Part shown: piece by piece, positions 9,229 to 16,917 of the stretch
How positions within the stretch are numbered: the stretch's first letter is position 1
Layout: the number at the start of each line of letters is the position of its first letter
Assembly (NCBI GenBank): GCA_036384915.1
Contig: DASVLJ010000042.1
Location: 33,013-97,012, forward strand
Direction of reading: 5' to 3'
Length of the DNA stretch: 64,000 nt
DNA from: PKWO01 sp036384915
GTDB taxonomy: Bacteria; Pseudomonadota; Gammaproteobacteria; Burkholderiales; Burkholderiaceae_D
Translations under genes and position numbers: made by a program
Notes under the pieces: generated by a model
What the model was told of the DNA's origin: nothing
Database searches by the model: none
Seen by the model: the letters and a program-made list of their open reading frames with translations, nothing else

Positions 9229-10495
9229 TAAGCGTCCAATTGGGATCGATCTGTTCTCCGGGGCAGGTGGTATGTCGTTGGGGTTCGAGCAAGCTGGTTT
9301 CGATATTGCAGCCGCCGTGGAGATAGATCCCATACATTGCGCGACTCACGAGTACAACTTTCCGTATTCGAAGACCATATGTGCAAGTGTGGTGAACCTG
9401 ACCGGCGCGGAAATAAGACGTCGCGCAAATTTAAAGGACGCGGACGTCGACGTTGTATTTGGAGGGGCGCCATGCCAAGGTTTTTCCATGATAGGAAAAC
9501 GCGCGCTGGACGATCCAAGAAACCAATTGGTATTCCACTATGTTCGATTAGTGAGCGAACTTAAACCGAAATACTGCGTTTTCGAAAATGTTAAGGGCCT
9601 AACTTTGGGGCAGCATGCGGCTTTTCTTCAGGAATTGATTTCCGCGCTCGAGTCGGCTGGATATGACGTGCTTATGCCTTACCGAGTCTTGAATGCGGCG
9701 AATTTTGGGGTTCCTCAGGATCGCAAAAGACTTTTCCTGGTAGGCGCGCGCCGTGGTATGGAGTCTCCTCAATATCCCAAGGAGATCGCAGAGAGGGTTA
9801 CGGTTTGGGATGCGATTGGCGATTTGCCCGATGCAGACGAATTTGTCGAATTGAACACTGTGGACGAAGTGAGAGCTTCTTGGTTAACGCAATCCAAATA
9901 TGCGAGAAGGCTAAGGCTTCTAGATGTCGACTCGACAAATTTCGGCTATAAGCGCGACTTCGATAAAGATCTCTTATCTTCTAGCTTGCGAACCGAGCAT
10001 ACTGCTTTATCGAAAAAACGTTTCTTGGAGACAGAACACGGCAAGACGGAACCAATTAGCCGCTTCCGTAAATTGCCTCCAGATGGCCTGTGCAACACTT
10101 TGCGTGCCGGCACCGATAGTGCACGAGGTGCGTTCACCTCTCCACGCCCCATTCATCCGTTTCTTCCTCGCGTCATAACCGTGCGGGAGGCTGCGAGATT
10201 GCATTCCTATCCCGATTGGTTCAGATTTCATTCGACCAAATGGCATGGTTTCCGGCAAATCGGAAATAGCGTCCCGCCGCTTCTGGCGCGAGCAATCGCT
10301 CGCGAGATTGCTCGGGCAATGGGCATCCGACCGACTAAGCCAAAAATGCGACTGCAAACCGGGGATTCGGAACTGTTGACTTTCGATATGGGCGATGCCG
10401 CAACGTACTTCAACGTTCCTCGCAACACAATTGCCCAGCGTAGTCGAAAAAGCGACCCAAACCAACCCAACTTGTGGGAAGAAAGCTATGCCTAA
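9206..10495 (+). CDS. DNA (cytosine-5-)-methyltransferase
   Basis: A 429-residue protein with all main C5-methylase motifs: I DLFSGAGG (15-22), IV GGAPCQGFS with catalytic C90, VI ENVKG, VIII QDRKRLFLVG, IX RVITVREAARLHSYPD, and X RQIGNSVPP. The target recognition region lies between VIII and IX; its specificity cannot be read by eye. The ATG at 9206 (MTSLNETNKRPIGIDLF) was chosen as the closest start to motif I; it overlaps vsr. Beyond motif X there is a tail of about 60 residues ending at 10495, which overlaps the endonuclease start by 8 bp. It is the modification half of the R-M system. Confidence 0.95.
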   Translation: MTSLNETNKRPIGIDLFSGAGGMSLGFEQAGFDIAAAVEIDPIHCATHEYNFPYSKTICASVVNLTGAEIRRRANLKDADVDVVFGGAPCQGFSMIGKRALDDPRNQLVFHYVRLVSELKPKYCVFENVKGLTLGQHAAFLQELISALESAGYDVLMPYRVLNAANFGVPQDRKRLFLVGARRGMESPQYPKEIAERVTVWDAIGDLPDADEFVELNTVDEVRASWLTQSKYARRLRLLDVDSTNFGYKRDFDKDLLSSSLRTEHTALSKKRFLETEHGKTEPISRFRKLPPDGLCNTLRAGTDSARGAFTSPRPIHPFLPRVITVREAARLHSYPDWFRFHSTKWHGFRQIGNSVPPLLARAIAREIARAMGIRPTKPKMRLQTGDSELLTFDMGDAATYFNVPRNTIAQRSRKSDPNQPNLWEESYA

Positions 10496-11300
10496 GTCGG
10501 GGGAGAAGAAAAAACCAAACCGTTATCAAGCGATTATCGAACGGGTATTTTTGAATCGCTTCACTCCCAAGACTACGGAATTCGAATTTACCAGAGACGA
10601 ATTTGTATCGACCGCCAAGACGCTGGAGGTGGAGCTGCCGAAGAATATAGGCGATGTTATCTATTCTTTTCGCTACCGAAATGAACTTCCTGACGCAATC
10701 CGGAATACCGCAAAAAGCGGCTTCGAATGGATAATCGAGGGAGCGGGGCATGCACAATATCGCTTTCGACAAGTGAAATTCAATCGAATTCTCCCTCGGG
10801 CAGAGCTAATAACAATTAAGGTGCCAGACGCCACGCCGGAAATAATCGCGGCCTACTCGCTGAGTGACGAGCAAGCATTGCTGGCGAAGGTACGGTATTC
10901 GCGTTTGGTAGATGTCTTTCTGGGGGTAACAGCTTTTTCGTTGCAGAATCACCTGCGAACGACGGTAAAGAGTGTGGGGCAGATCGAAATAGACGAAATT
11001 TATGTCGCAATTGATCGTCATGGTCGTCAGTACGTGATTCCGGTACAGGCGAAGGGTGGCAACGACAAGCATGGTGTCGTACAGACGCAGCAAGATATTT
11101 TGTGTTGTGCCGAGAAATTTCCGAATTTGATTTGCAGAGCGGTTTCGGCGCAATTCATGAGCGCAAATAGAATTGCGATGTTCGAGCTTGCAGTTCAAAA
11201 GGATGAAGTGAAGGTGGTCGACGAAAAGCACTATCAACTTGTTGCAAGTACCGATATCACCCCGGAGGATTTATCGTTGTATTCACGGCGTAGCGATTAG
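10488..11300 (+). CDS. Probable type II restriction endonuclease
   Basis: 270 residues from the ATG at 10488, overlapping the methylase stop. A candidate nuclease core is EIDEIYVAID (E167, D169, E170) followed by YVIPVQAKGG (Q187-x-K189), which fits a PD-(D/E)XK-type arrangement. The N-terminal ~100 residues (RVFLNRF..FEFTRDEFV) look like a DNA-recognition domain. The position directly after a C5-methylase and vsr strongly suggests the cognate restriction enzyme. The recognition sequence is unknown. Low G+C, like the rest of the block. Confidence 0.8.
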   Translation: MPKSGEKKKPNRYQAIIERVFLNRFTPKTTEFEFTRDEFVSTAKTLEVELPKNIGDVIYSFRYRNELPDAIRNTAKSGFEWIIEGAGHAQYRFRQVKFNRILPRAELITIKVPDATPEIIAAYSLSDEQALLAKVRYSRLVDVFLGVTAFSLQNHLRTTVKSVGQIEIDEIYVAIDRHGRQYVIPVQAKGGNDKHGVVQTQQDILCCAEKFPNLICRAVSAQFMSANRIAMFELAVQKDEVKVVDEKHYQLVASTDITPEDLSLYSRRSD

Positions 11301-11348
11301 AGAGCCCCTCAAAACGCAGGCATTGGTTACAGATGCGAGGGCCTCCGG

Positions 11349-11512
11349 TGTTCGGCGCCGGCTATGAATACGCCTACCTTTATCCGGGCTTGCAAAAGGT
11401 GGTGCAGGCGGCCGGCCGCGTAATCCGCACTACGAGCGACCGCGGTACCGTGACCTTGATCGACGACCGCTTTGCCGCGCCGCAGGTGCGCGGGCTGTTG
11501 CCGGGTTGGTGG
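11349..11512 (+). repeat. Direct repeat, copy 2: 3' end of helicase gene
   Basis: Second copy of 8467-8630 (three silent differences). It continues in frame to CATGTACAATAG, giving the end LLPGWWHVQ, probably the ancestral helicase C-terminus. It has no promoter or start and is a gene fragment. Confidence 0.95.
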
Positions 11513-11791
11513 CATGTACAATAGCGACGGCACCCGAAGCCGGGAAAACTTGCGAGAAATGCGCAGGCGCGGCTACACTTCAGGCTCGTATTTCTCTCAA
11601 ATTATCCCAATGAAGAAGATATTCCATATCGCCGGCGCGCTCGGCGTGGCCTTGATCGTGCAATCGGCGCGTGCCCAATCGGTCGATAAACCCGTCTTCA
11701 AGGAGGGCGACAACTGGGAATACCAATACTTCGACACGTGGTCGAACCGCATGACATCGACCTTCTCCAAGCAAGTCATCGGGGTTTCAGG

Positions 11792-11799
11792 CGATTTCG
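11792..11799. repeat. Target site duplication (left), CGATTTCG
   Basis: The 8-bp CGATTTCG immediately left of the element end is repeated at 15529-15536. Eight to nine base duplications are usual for the IS1 family. Confidence 0.9.
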
Positions 11800-11828
11800 G
11801 GTAGTGTCTCAGTTTGATTTGTAACAGC
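11800..11828 (+). repeat. Left terminal inverted repeat of IS1-family element
   Basis: GGTAGTGTCTCAG at the tip, followed a few bases in by TTTGTAACAG. It matches the right end (15500-15528 on the minus strand) at most positions. Confidence 0.85.
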
Positions 11829-11864
11829 GTTTTCATGCTTGAGCGGTCATGCTATCCTTGATGC

Positions 11865-12095
11865 ATGGCTACCAGACCCAAAAAGCTCGACTTGAACCAG
11901 CTCGCTAAGCGCATCGTAGATGAAGCCGCTGGCGAAGAACCTATCACACCAGCGCCACCCGAAAAAAACAAAGCCGCCCAAGAACTGGGGCGGCTAGGTG
12001 GCATCAAGGGCGGTGCGGCTCGCGCTAAGAGCCTTACACCAGAACAGCGTAGCGATATCGCCAAGAAGGCGGCAGCTAAGCGATGGGCAAAATAG
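11865..12095 (+). CDS. Small basic KGG-motif protein (IS passenger)
   Basis: 76 residues, lysine- and alanine-rich. The centre reads AAQELGRLGGIKGGAARAKSL and the end EQRSDIAKKAAAKRWAK. Small proteins with this GRLGG-KGG pattern and a KKAA-x-RW end are common on plasmids and IS elements; they are often labelled RNA- or DNA-binding, but their function is not established. It lies 65 bp inside the left end and converges on the next minus-strand gene. It may be a nucleic-acid-binding accessory of the element; that is inference. Confidence 0.75.
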   Translation: MATRPKKLDLNQLAKRIVDEAAGEEPITPAPPEKNKAAQELGRLGGIKGGAARAKSLTPEQRSDIAKKAAAKRWAK

Positions 12096-12125
12096 CTTCC
12101 CAAAAAGCCGCGCTCCAATTCTTAT

Positions 12126-12956
12126 CTAACTTTGCAAAGTCACCGTGATTTCGACAGCGCTATCGTCTTCGTCATACACTTGACTCACATTCATTGCAAA
12201 GGTTTGAAACCAGCGCAAGCGCTTCGTTGCAGGCCATTGCTCCCCTTGCTTGGGAATCTTCTGCAAGAGCGCTAAAAGCAGCGGATCAAGGTCTAGTCCA
12301 GTAGTACCGCCACCACCGTTTCCGCCATTTCCTCCTGTATTGCCATCGTTCGCATTCGCCTGCTTTGCCGGATCGGCATCCTTAACCAATACTGCGGGTA
12401 GAACTAGCTTATTGGGGCCTTGCTCTCGAAATCCGGTTTGTTGTGCGGAGCTTTCGAATACTTGTCGTGCACGTCCTTTCTGCTTTTCCGACACGCCGAG
12501 AGCGGCAATTTCTCGCTCTAATGCAGCGCTTGGCGGTGTGACATGACCTTTGTATTTATCATACAGCGCTCGAAACAGCGGAACACGAAGGAACGCCTCG
12601 GCCTTGGCTTGCCTAGCCTGGGATTGATCTACAACGCGTCGTCCCAAATCTGTCAAGTGGTAGCTCTCGGCGTCATTACTTTCAATCAGCCCGAACAAGC
12701 GGGCTGCCGCTAATTGAGACCTATAACTACTGCTTTTTGGGCTTTGGTCCATCCAAGCGGCAAGCTGGGAAGTAGCAGAACAATCTCCATGCCCAACATT
12801 CCCATGAATCGCCAGTGCCACAGCGACCGCAGCCTCGTAATCCGAGTAAGGGAATCCAATTGTTGAACGCTGCCGAGTCCTGACATCATCGGCAGCCCCT
12901 TCATCTTCGCCGTCAATTGCTTCGACATTTTCGCTCACGTGGATATCTCCGGTCAT
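12126..12956 (-). CDS. Unknown protein of IS1-element cargo
   Basis: 276 residues. An acidic N-terminus (EAIDGEDEGAADD) is followed by a predicted winged-helix-like segment at about 35-110 (YSDYEAAVAVALAIHG... SSSYRSQLAAARLFGLIE...YHLTDLGRRVV). Then come a helical region (AFLRVPLFRALYDKYKGHVTPPSAALEREIAALG), a glycine-asparagine linker (NTGGNGGNGGGG near 220), and a C-terminal LLLALLQKIPKQGEQWPATKRLRWFQTFAMNVSQVY that looks like a short conserved DNA-binding or dimerisation tail. I do not recognise a named family. It converges with the KGG gene, only 30 bp apart, and is probably a transcriptional regulator-like passenger. Confidence 0.75.
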   Translation of the reverse strand: MTGDIHVSENVEAIDGEDEGAADDVRTRQRSTIGFPYSDYEAAVAVALAIHGNVGHGDCSATSQLAAWMDQSPKSSSYRSQLAAARLFGLIESNDAESYHLTDLGRRVVDQSQARQAKAEAFLRVPLFRALYDKYKGHVTPPSAALEREIAALGVSEKQKGRARQVFESSAQQTGFREQGPNKLVLPAVLVKDADPAKQANANDGNTGGNGGNGGGGTTGLDLDPLLLALLQKIPKQGEQWPATKRLRWFQTFAMNVSQVYDEDDSAVEITVTLQS

Positions 12957-13038
12957 GTTAATGAACTGATGAACTGGAGTTTAATGCCGCCATTCGGTTA
13001 AGTCAATGCGAAAATTGGATAAATAACGAAATTCCTGT

Positions 13039-13289
13039 TTACTATCCGTTTTAGGCATTATAGAATGCACGGAACGATAGGAGAATGCCATGAGAAGATG
13101 CTGCGGCCTTAACTGAAATCGCCCGGTTAAGGCCAAAAGAAAGGCCCCAACAGCTAGAGACCTTTGGAGAGGGCAAGCAGTTGGGGCCGTGGCGATACAT
13201 TTTGCGAAGCGTTGCGGGCACCCGATTCCCCTAACAACCTAGAACACCCTGCGCCAACAGGGTGCGCTCTAGGAGAAAGGAGGTGCCAC
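13039..13289 (+). promoter_or_regulatory. Structured leader: leader peptide plus three hairpins
   Basis: A weak promoter (TTTACT 13039, TATAGA 13060) precedes a short ORF and three stems. Stem 1: GGCCTTAAC (13105-13113) with GTTAAGGCC (13126-13134). Stem 2: GGCCCCAAC (13143-13151) with GTTGGGGCC (13180-13188). Stem 3: CCTAGA..CACCCTG (13238-13251) with CAGGGTG..TCTAGG (13258-13273). The last stem ends directly at the AGAAAGGAGG ribosome-binding site of the 44-aa ORF. None is followed by a T-run, so control of translation or RNA processing is more likely than termination. Confidence 0.6.
13090..13116 (+). CDS. Eight-residue leader peptide MRRCCGLN
   Basis: ATG AGA AGA TGC TGC GGC CTT AAC TGA with AGGAG six bases upstream. 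The last three sense codons form the 5' arm of the first hairpin, so a ribosome on this ORF would melt that stem. This is the layout of leader-peptide attenuators. It could be chance. Confidence 0.4.
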   Translation: MRRCCGLN

Positions 13290-13424
13290 ATGGATAAAAA
13301 ATCTTATCCTCCTGTGCCTGAAGGCTATGTGCTGAAGTTCGTGTCACACATTACGGTCAACGGCAAGGTTCTGTATGCGAAAGCATACGGCAAACGCGCT
13401 TGGCCGATCTTGGTTAAAACCTAA
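13290..13424 (+). CDS. 44-residue protein of unknown function (IS passenger)
   Basis: MDKKSYPPVPEGYVLKF...ending YGKRAWPILVKT. The ATG at 13290 has a near-perfect Shine-Dalgarno AAAGGAGG five bases upstream; the longer frame from 13164 runs through the structured leader and is not credible. The protein is small, basic and probably a single beta-sheet unit with VSHITVNGKVLYAKAYGKRAWP. It sits 108 bp ahead of the transposase and may be cotranscribed with it. The function is unknown; a regulator of transposition or a type I toxin-like peptide are possibilities, but it has no membrane segment. Confidence 0.7.
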   Translation: MDKKSYPPVPEGYVLKFVSHITVNGKVLYAKAYGKRAWPILVKT

Positions 13425-13532
13425 GAGTCGCCCGCACGCCTTCGCTTTTTACATTTTAAGCTAAATAAAGCCTCAAAACAACTTGCACATTCTTGCTCGC
13501 TCAAGCATAATTCATTTTAAGGAGGCAGGAAA

Positions 13533-14360
13533 ATGAATAAGCTGAGCTTACAAAAACGCACACAGATCATCGGCCTGCTGGTTGAGGGCAACTCAATGCG
13601 CGCCGCCTCCCGCCTCGCTGATTGCAGCATTAACACCGTTACCAAGCTGCTCGTAGATGTTGGCTACGCCTGCCAGTTCTACCAAGCCCAGGTCATCAAG
13701 AACGTTCAAGCCAAGCGCGTTCAATGCGACGAGATTTGGTCTTTCTGCTACTCGAAGGAAAAGAACGTCGCGCCGGAAGACAAGGGCATATTGGGCCACG
13801 GCGATGTGTACACATGGACTGCCATCGATGCTGATACAAAACTCGCCATTTCGTGGCTCGTCGGTCGCCGCGATCTTGAGTATGCTGAGGTGTTTATCGA
13901 AGACTTGGCATCGCGCCTTGCTGGCCGCATCCAGCTAACCACGGACGGCCACGGCCCGTATATTCCAGCCGTGGATAGAATCTTTGGCGGGGCAATCGAC
14001 TACGCCATGTTGGTGAAGCACTACGAAGGCCAATCCAACACGGATCAACGTCGCTACAGCCCCGCCCAATTCGTCTGCGCAGAGAAGCGCCGCATCAGCG
14101 GCCTGCCGTTTGCCAAGCATGTTTCAACTAGCTTTGTCGAACGCCAAAACTTGACCATGCGGATGGGCATGCGCCGCTTCACGCGGCTGACAAACGGCTT
14201 CAGCAAGAAGATCGAAAACCTTGAGCATGCCGTGGCGCTGCACTTCATGCATTACAACTTTTGCCGCATCCATAAGACGCTGAAGACTACGCCCGCACTC
14301 GAAGCGGGGATTGCTGACAAGCTTTGGAGCATTGAGGATATTGCGAAGCTACTAGACTGA
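13533..14360 (+). CDS. IS1-family transposase
   Basis: 275 residues in one continuous frame, without the InsA/InsB frameshift of classical IS1. An N-terminal helix-turn-helix (RTQIIGLLVEGNSMRAASRLADCSINTVTKLL) is followed by the DDE domain: QCDEIWSF (first Asp), LTTDGHGPY (second Asp) and SFVERQNLTMRMGMRRFTR (Glu), ending with HYNFCRIHKTLKTTPA. The ATG at 13533 has TTTTAAGGAGG upstream. Its 3' end overlaps the convergent toxin gene by 9 bp. All catalytic residues are intact, so the element may still move. Confidence 0.95.
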   Translation: MNKLSLQKRTQIIGLLVEGNSMRAASRLADCSINTVTKLLVDVGYACQFYQAQVIKNVQAKRVQCDEIWSFCYSKEKNVAPEDKGILGHGDVYTWTAIDADTKLAISWLVGRRDLEYAEVFIEDLASRLAGRIQLTTDGHGPYIPAVDRIFGGAIDYAMLVKHYEGQSNTDQRRYSPAQFVCAEKRRISGLPFAKHVSTSFVERQNLTMRMGMRRFTRLTNGFSKKIENLEHAVALHFMHYNFCRIHKTLKTTPALEAGIADKLWSIEDIAKLLD

Positions 14361-14648
14361 AATGGCAACAAATCTAATTTCTAATAGATTGATTTCGTTT
14401 TCCGTTACCGTAAACAGGAACGTAAGCGTAAACGGAAATCCATAATTTACATGCTGCGAGCTTGTCCGCAAAAGATATACTTGCGGGTCCGTTCCTGGAA
14501 TAGGCGTAGCGTCCTCTAAAGGATTCCGCGCCAACCTCCAAGACCAACCGCATTCCCACCAATCCTGAAAACGAGGATACGCTGCGGCAAGGCGATCCAA
14601 TTCTGCCGAAACACTAACTGATTCTGAAATTGTTTTGGCAAAAGTCAT
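14352..14648 (-). CDS. Putative toxin partner of Panacea antitoxin
   Basis: 98 residues. The start codon follows the antitoxin stop with no gap (TAG-ATG), indicating translational coupling. An N-terminal helix pair (LDRLAAAYPRFQDWWECGWSWRLARN) is followed by four strands (QVYLLRTSS, FPFTLTFLFTV, EINLLEIRFVAI), the alpha-alpha-beta-beta-beta order of RelE/ParE-fold toxins. Sequence similarity alone is too weak to name a family, so the toxin call rests on fold pattern, size and its pairing with a Panacea-domain gene. It overlaps the transposase end on the other strand. Confidence 0.6.
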   Translation of the reverse strand: MTFAKTISESVSVSAELDRLAAAYPRFQDWWECGWSWRLARNPLEDATPIPGTDPQVYLLRTSSQHVNYGFPFTLTFLFTVTENEINLLEIRFVAISV

Positions 14649-15176
14649 CTATGCCGCCAATTTTTCTTTAGCCCATGCGAAATCTGTTTCATCCACCTCT
14701 CCAACATCCGATGCAAAGACGGTGGCCAACGGGATTTCTTCTCCCATATTGGCAATTCTCCAGATTATACCGTGCGTTTCCTCGCTAACAGTTTTGGCGG
14801 TATGGTTCAGGCAAACATGCTCAAATGCAGAATCAACTAGCTTAATTTCATCTACCGAAAAAATAGATGTATCGCATTCGGCAATAGCAATATATTCGGT
14901 TTTGACGAATCCAAAATGATCCACGCGCCCGCGCGCAATCAAGCCCTCGGCAACTAATTGATCGACCGCTGACACGATATGCCTCGGCACTGGCCCATGC
15001 TGACGCTTCACATAAGATTCGCCGGTAATCGAATGCCCGGTGACCATATAGCGAATTGAATCAGAATACCAAAGTACCTTATTAAGTTTTACCGCCCCAA
15101 GAACGGAAGGGTCCGATGCCTTTTCGCAAATATAATGCACCAGCGCCTTAAATTTTTCCCAGTTCATAGTTTCCAT
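14649..15176 (-). CDS. Panacea (SocA-like) domain antitoxin
   Basis: 175 residues from the ATG at 15176, seven bases behind AGGAG; a TTG two codons upstream is less likely. The Panacea/DUF4065 signature is clear: VKLNKVLWYSDSIRYMVTGHSITGESYVKRQHGPVPRHI (residues ~28-66). Panacea proteins serve as antitoxins for many unrelated toxins and as the SocA proteolytic adaptor. Here the gene lies first in a two-gene unit with a RelE-like ORF inside an IS1-family element, so an addiction module that stabilises the element is the best guess. Confidence 0.8.
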   Translation of the reverse strand: METMNWEKFKALVHYICEKASDPSVLGAVKLNKVLWYSDSIRYMVTGHSITGESYVKRQHGPVPRHIVSAVDQLVAEGLIARGRVDHFGFVKTEYIAIAECDTSIFSVDEIKLVDSAFEHVCLNHTAKTVSEETHGIIWRIANMGEEIPLATVFASDVGEVDETDFAWAKEKLAA

Positions 15177-15499
15177 TTTCAAGCTCCTGTATTCAATGTG
15201 GAGCGAAATCTCAAAATTTCCAGCAATTTAAACGCCAACGCATAACTTTGCTCGCGCGGAACGCTCGCAGTCAGGGTAGCATATTTTATGCAAGTCAAGC
15301 AATTTTTACGTGCGAATGCAATAAAAGTATGTTGCGCGGAAATTTCATAAATAACAACCTGTCATTGTTGTCAGGTACTACGCAAAATTTTCGCTCGCCG
15401 TTAGGCATCATATTAGTTAAATAATTTCAAAATCATGAGTAACAATTTATGAATTTTGTTTTTGCTTTTTAACAACGCCGAAAATCAAGGAATATCAAC
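15177..15499. other. AT-rich non-coding right part of IS1-family element
   Basis: About 320 bp, clearly richer in A+T than the flanks. It holds no ORF with a ribosome-binding site. It presumably contains the promoter for the toxin-antitoxin unit on the minus strand. I see no further structure. Confidence 0.5.
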
Positions 15500-15528
15500 G
15501 CCTGTTACATTTGATCTGAGACACTGCC
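15500..15528 (-). repeat. Right terminal inverted repeat of IS1-family element
   Basis: Read inward on the minus strand it begins GGCAGTGTCTCAG and continues to TGTAACAGG, mirroring the left end. Confidence 0.85.
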
Positions 15529-15536
15529 CGATTTCG
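15529..15536. repeat. Target site duplication (right), CGATTTCG
   Basis: Identical to 11792-11799; it directly abuts the element end. Confidence 0.9.
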
Positions 15537-16019
15537 TGCGCATCTCCTATGATTTGCGCGAGATTTCCAAGACCGGCGATATCGGCCGGCCGCAGCAATC
15601 GGAAAGCACGGTGCGCGCGGACCTGAATGGCACCACGATGTCGGGCAGTGAAAAGTTCGACCGGCTCAACTACAAGTGGCCGCTCGAAACGGGCAAGAAG
15701 TGGACTTCCCAATTCAAGTCCGATCTGCCCCCGGCCGCTGTCAATGCCCCGTCCCAGGTCATGACGACCACGATGGATTCCGAGGTCAAGGGCTGGGAAA
15801 AGGTCAAGACGCCGGCCGGCGAATTCAATGCCCTGAAAATCGTCGTCAAGGGCAGCTGGAGCGTGAGCAATTCCGCCGCCAGCACCGGGTCGGGCACCTT
15901 CAATGCCGCGCACTGGTACAGCCCCGATGTGAAAAGCGACGTGCAATACACCTATGAAGCCTTCAGTGCCGACGGCACACCGGGGAACAAGACCAAGCAG
16001 GTGTTGAGCAGTTACAACT

Positions 16020-16772
16020 TCAGGTAGGCCGGCGTTCGGAAGCCGGCAGCAAGACGGCCGCGGCGACCGCGGCAAGCAAGTGCTTGAGTGTGTGGCCGCT
16101 GATCACATGCAGCAGATCCTGCAGTTGGTGGTCGTACAGCTCGGCAAGCTTGGCTGCGCCATACAGGACGATGGCGGCGGCGAGCGCCAGGCGTCTGGCC
16201 CGCGGCGCGTGTGCCGTGGCTTGCCATAGCGGAATCAGCACCACAGGTAGTATCTGGAATAGCAAATACCAGCGCAAGTCGCCGACGCCGCATAGGTCGG
16301 TGATGCGCCACCAAAGGACGCCGGCGACGGCCCCGAACGCCAGCAGCAGCGTATCGCGCATCTCGGCTGCCCGGCGCGGGCGCGGATGCCACTCGGCGCG
16401 TGTCGCCGCCAGCAAGCCGGCGCAGGTCAGTGCGGTCGGCATGCGGTCCCAGACCAGCCGCGCATTGTCGGGCGCGAGGTGATAGTAGCCGGAGCCGACG
16501 GTGGTTAGCAGCAGGCCGGCCAGGAACAAGCGATAGCCGTAGCACCCCGGCTGCCATGCCTTGCCGCAAAACAGCGATCGCAATTTCCACAGTCCCCAGA
16601 AGGCGACGAGAGCGAAGCTGCCATTCGACAGCACGTCGCCGGCATGCGGTATGCCGAGAACATTGCCCTGGTCGGCAAATTGATGATAATCGGCGAATTG
16701 GGCGACCGGCCCATGTATCCACAAAACCGCAATCAATATCAGCGTCAGGGCGGCGGGAAGTTGGCGCGGCAT
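16020..16772 (-). CDS. Ceramidase-like (CREST superfamily) membrane protein
   Basis: 250 residues from the ATG at 16772, chosen for AAGGAGG six bases upstream. It has about seven membrane segments. Conserved CREST/alkaline-ceramidase positions can be seen: SNGSF in the second helix, GSGYYHLAPDN with His and Asp after the third, LVWDRMP, and a C-terminal helix with SGHTLKHLLAA holding two histidines. In the family, three histidines bind zinc for amide or lipid hydrolysis. The bacterial substrate is unknown. Its end overlaps the last bases of the IS-interrupted gene on the other strand. Confidence 0.85.
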   Translation of the reverse strand: MPRQLPAALTLILIAVLWIHGPVAQFADYHQFADQGNVLGIPHAGDVLSNGSFALVAFWGLWKLRSLFCGKAWQPGCYGYRLFLAGLLLTTVGSGYYHLAPDNARLVWDRMPTALTCAGLLAATRAEWHPRPRRAAEMRDTLLLAFGAVAGVLWWRITDLCGVGDLRWYLLFQILPVVLIPLWQATAHAPRARRLALAAAIVLYGAAKLAELYDHQLQDLLHVISGHTLKHLLAAVAAAVLLPASERRPT

Positions 16773-16917
16773 GATATTCCTCCTTTTCATGCCGGCAGCA
16801 TGCGCCGCAAAAGCGCCGAGGCAAATGGCCGTGCAAACGGTAGCAAAGCCTGCCGCTCCGCGTAGCAGGTGATGCTACCTTGAGTGTTAGACTGCGGGTT
16901 TACCTTCACGTCCGGCC

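Larger units (their letters stand above)
8631..11348 (+). mobile_element. Restriction-modification block inserted with long target duplication
   Basis: The stretch between the two 164-bp helicase repeats contains only vsr, a cytosine-5 methylase and an endonuclease. It is visibly richer in A+T than its neighbours. No transposase, integrase or terminal inverted repeat is present. R-M units are known to enter genomes with long target duplications, and this arrangement fits that description. Confidence 0.75.
11800..15528 (+). mobile_element. IS1-family element with passenger genes
   Basis: 3,729 bp bounded by imperfect inverted repeats: left GGTAGTGTCTCAG... and right (read inward) GGCAGTGTCTCAG..., both continuing to TGTAACAG. 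The element is flanked by 8-bp direct repeats. It encodes an IS1-type DDE transposase (13533-14360) plus cargo: a KGG-type small protein, a 276-aa unknown protein, a structured leader with a 44-aa ORF, and a Panacea toxin-antitoxin pair. This is several times longer than a simple IS1 and fits the cargo-bearing class of IS elements. Confidence 0.9.
11610..16027 (+). pseudogene. Secreted hypothetical protein gene interrupted by IS1-family element
   Basis: The 5' part (11610-11799) encodes a signal peptide (MKKIFHIAGALGVALIVQSARAQ) and the start of a mature domain up to SGDF. The 3' part (15537-16027) continues VRISYDLREISKTG...QVLSSYNFR. Removing 11800-15528 plus one copy of the 8-bp target duplication gives 681 nt, exactly 227 codons, with the frame restored across GDF-VRIS. 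The reconstructed 226-residue protein is a periplasmic beta-rich protein of unknown function. As it stands the gene is broken: the upstream piece runs into a TAG within the element's end. Confidence 0.9.

Noticed and set aside
8467..11512. Helicase gene disrupted by the R-M insertion
   Set aside because: The first copy still encodes a full-length helicase through motif VI to a stop at 8648, so the gene is altered at its tip but not broken.
13164..13424. Longer version of the 44-aa ORF starting at 13164
   Set aside because: The extension covers the hairpins and lacks a start signal; the strong Shine-Dalgarno at 13275-13282 marks the ATG at 13290.
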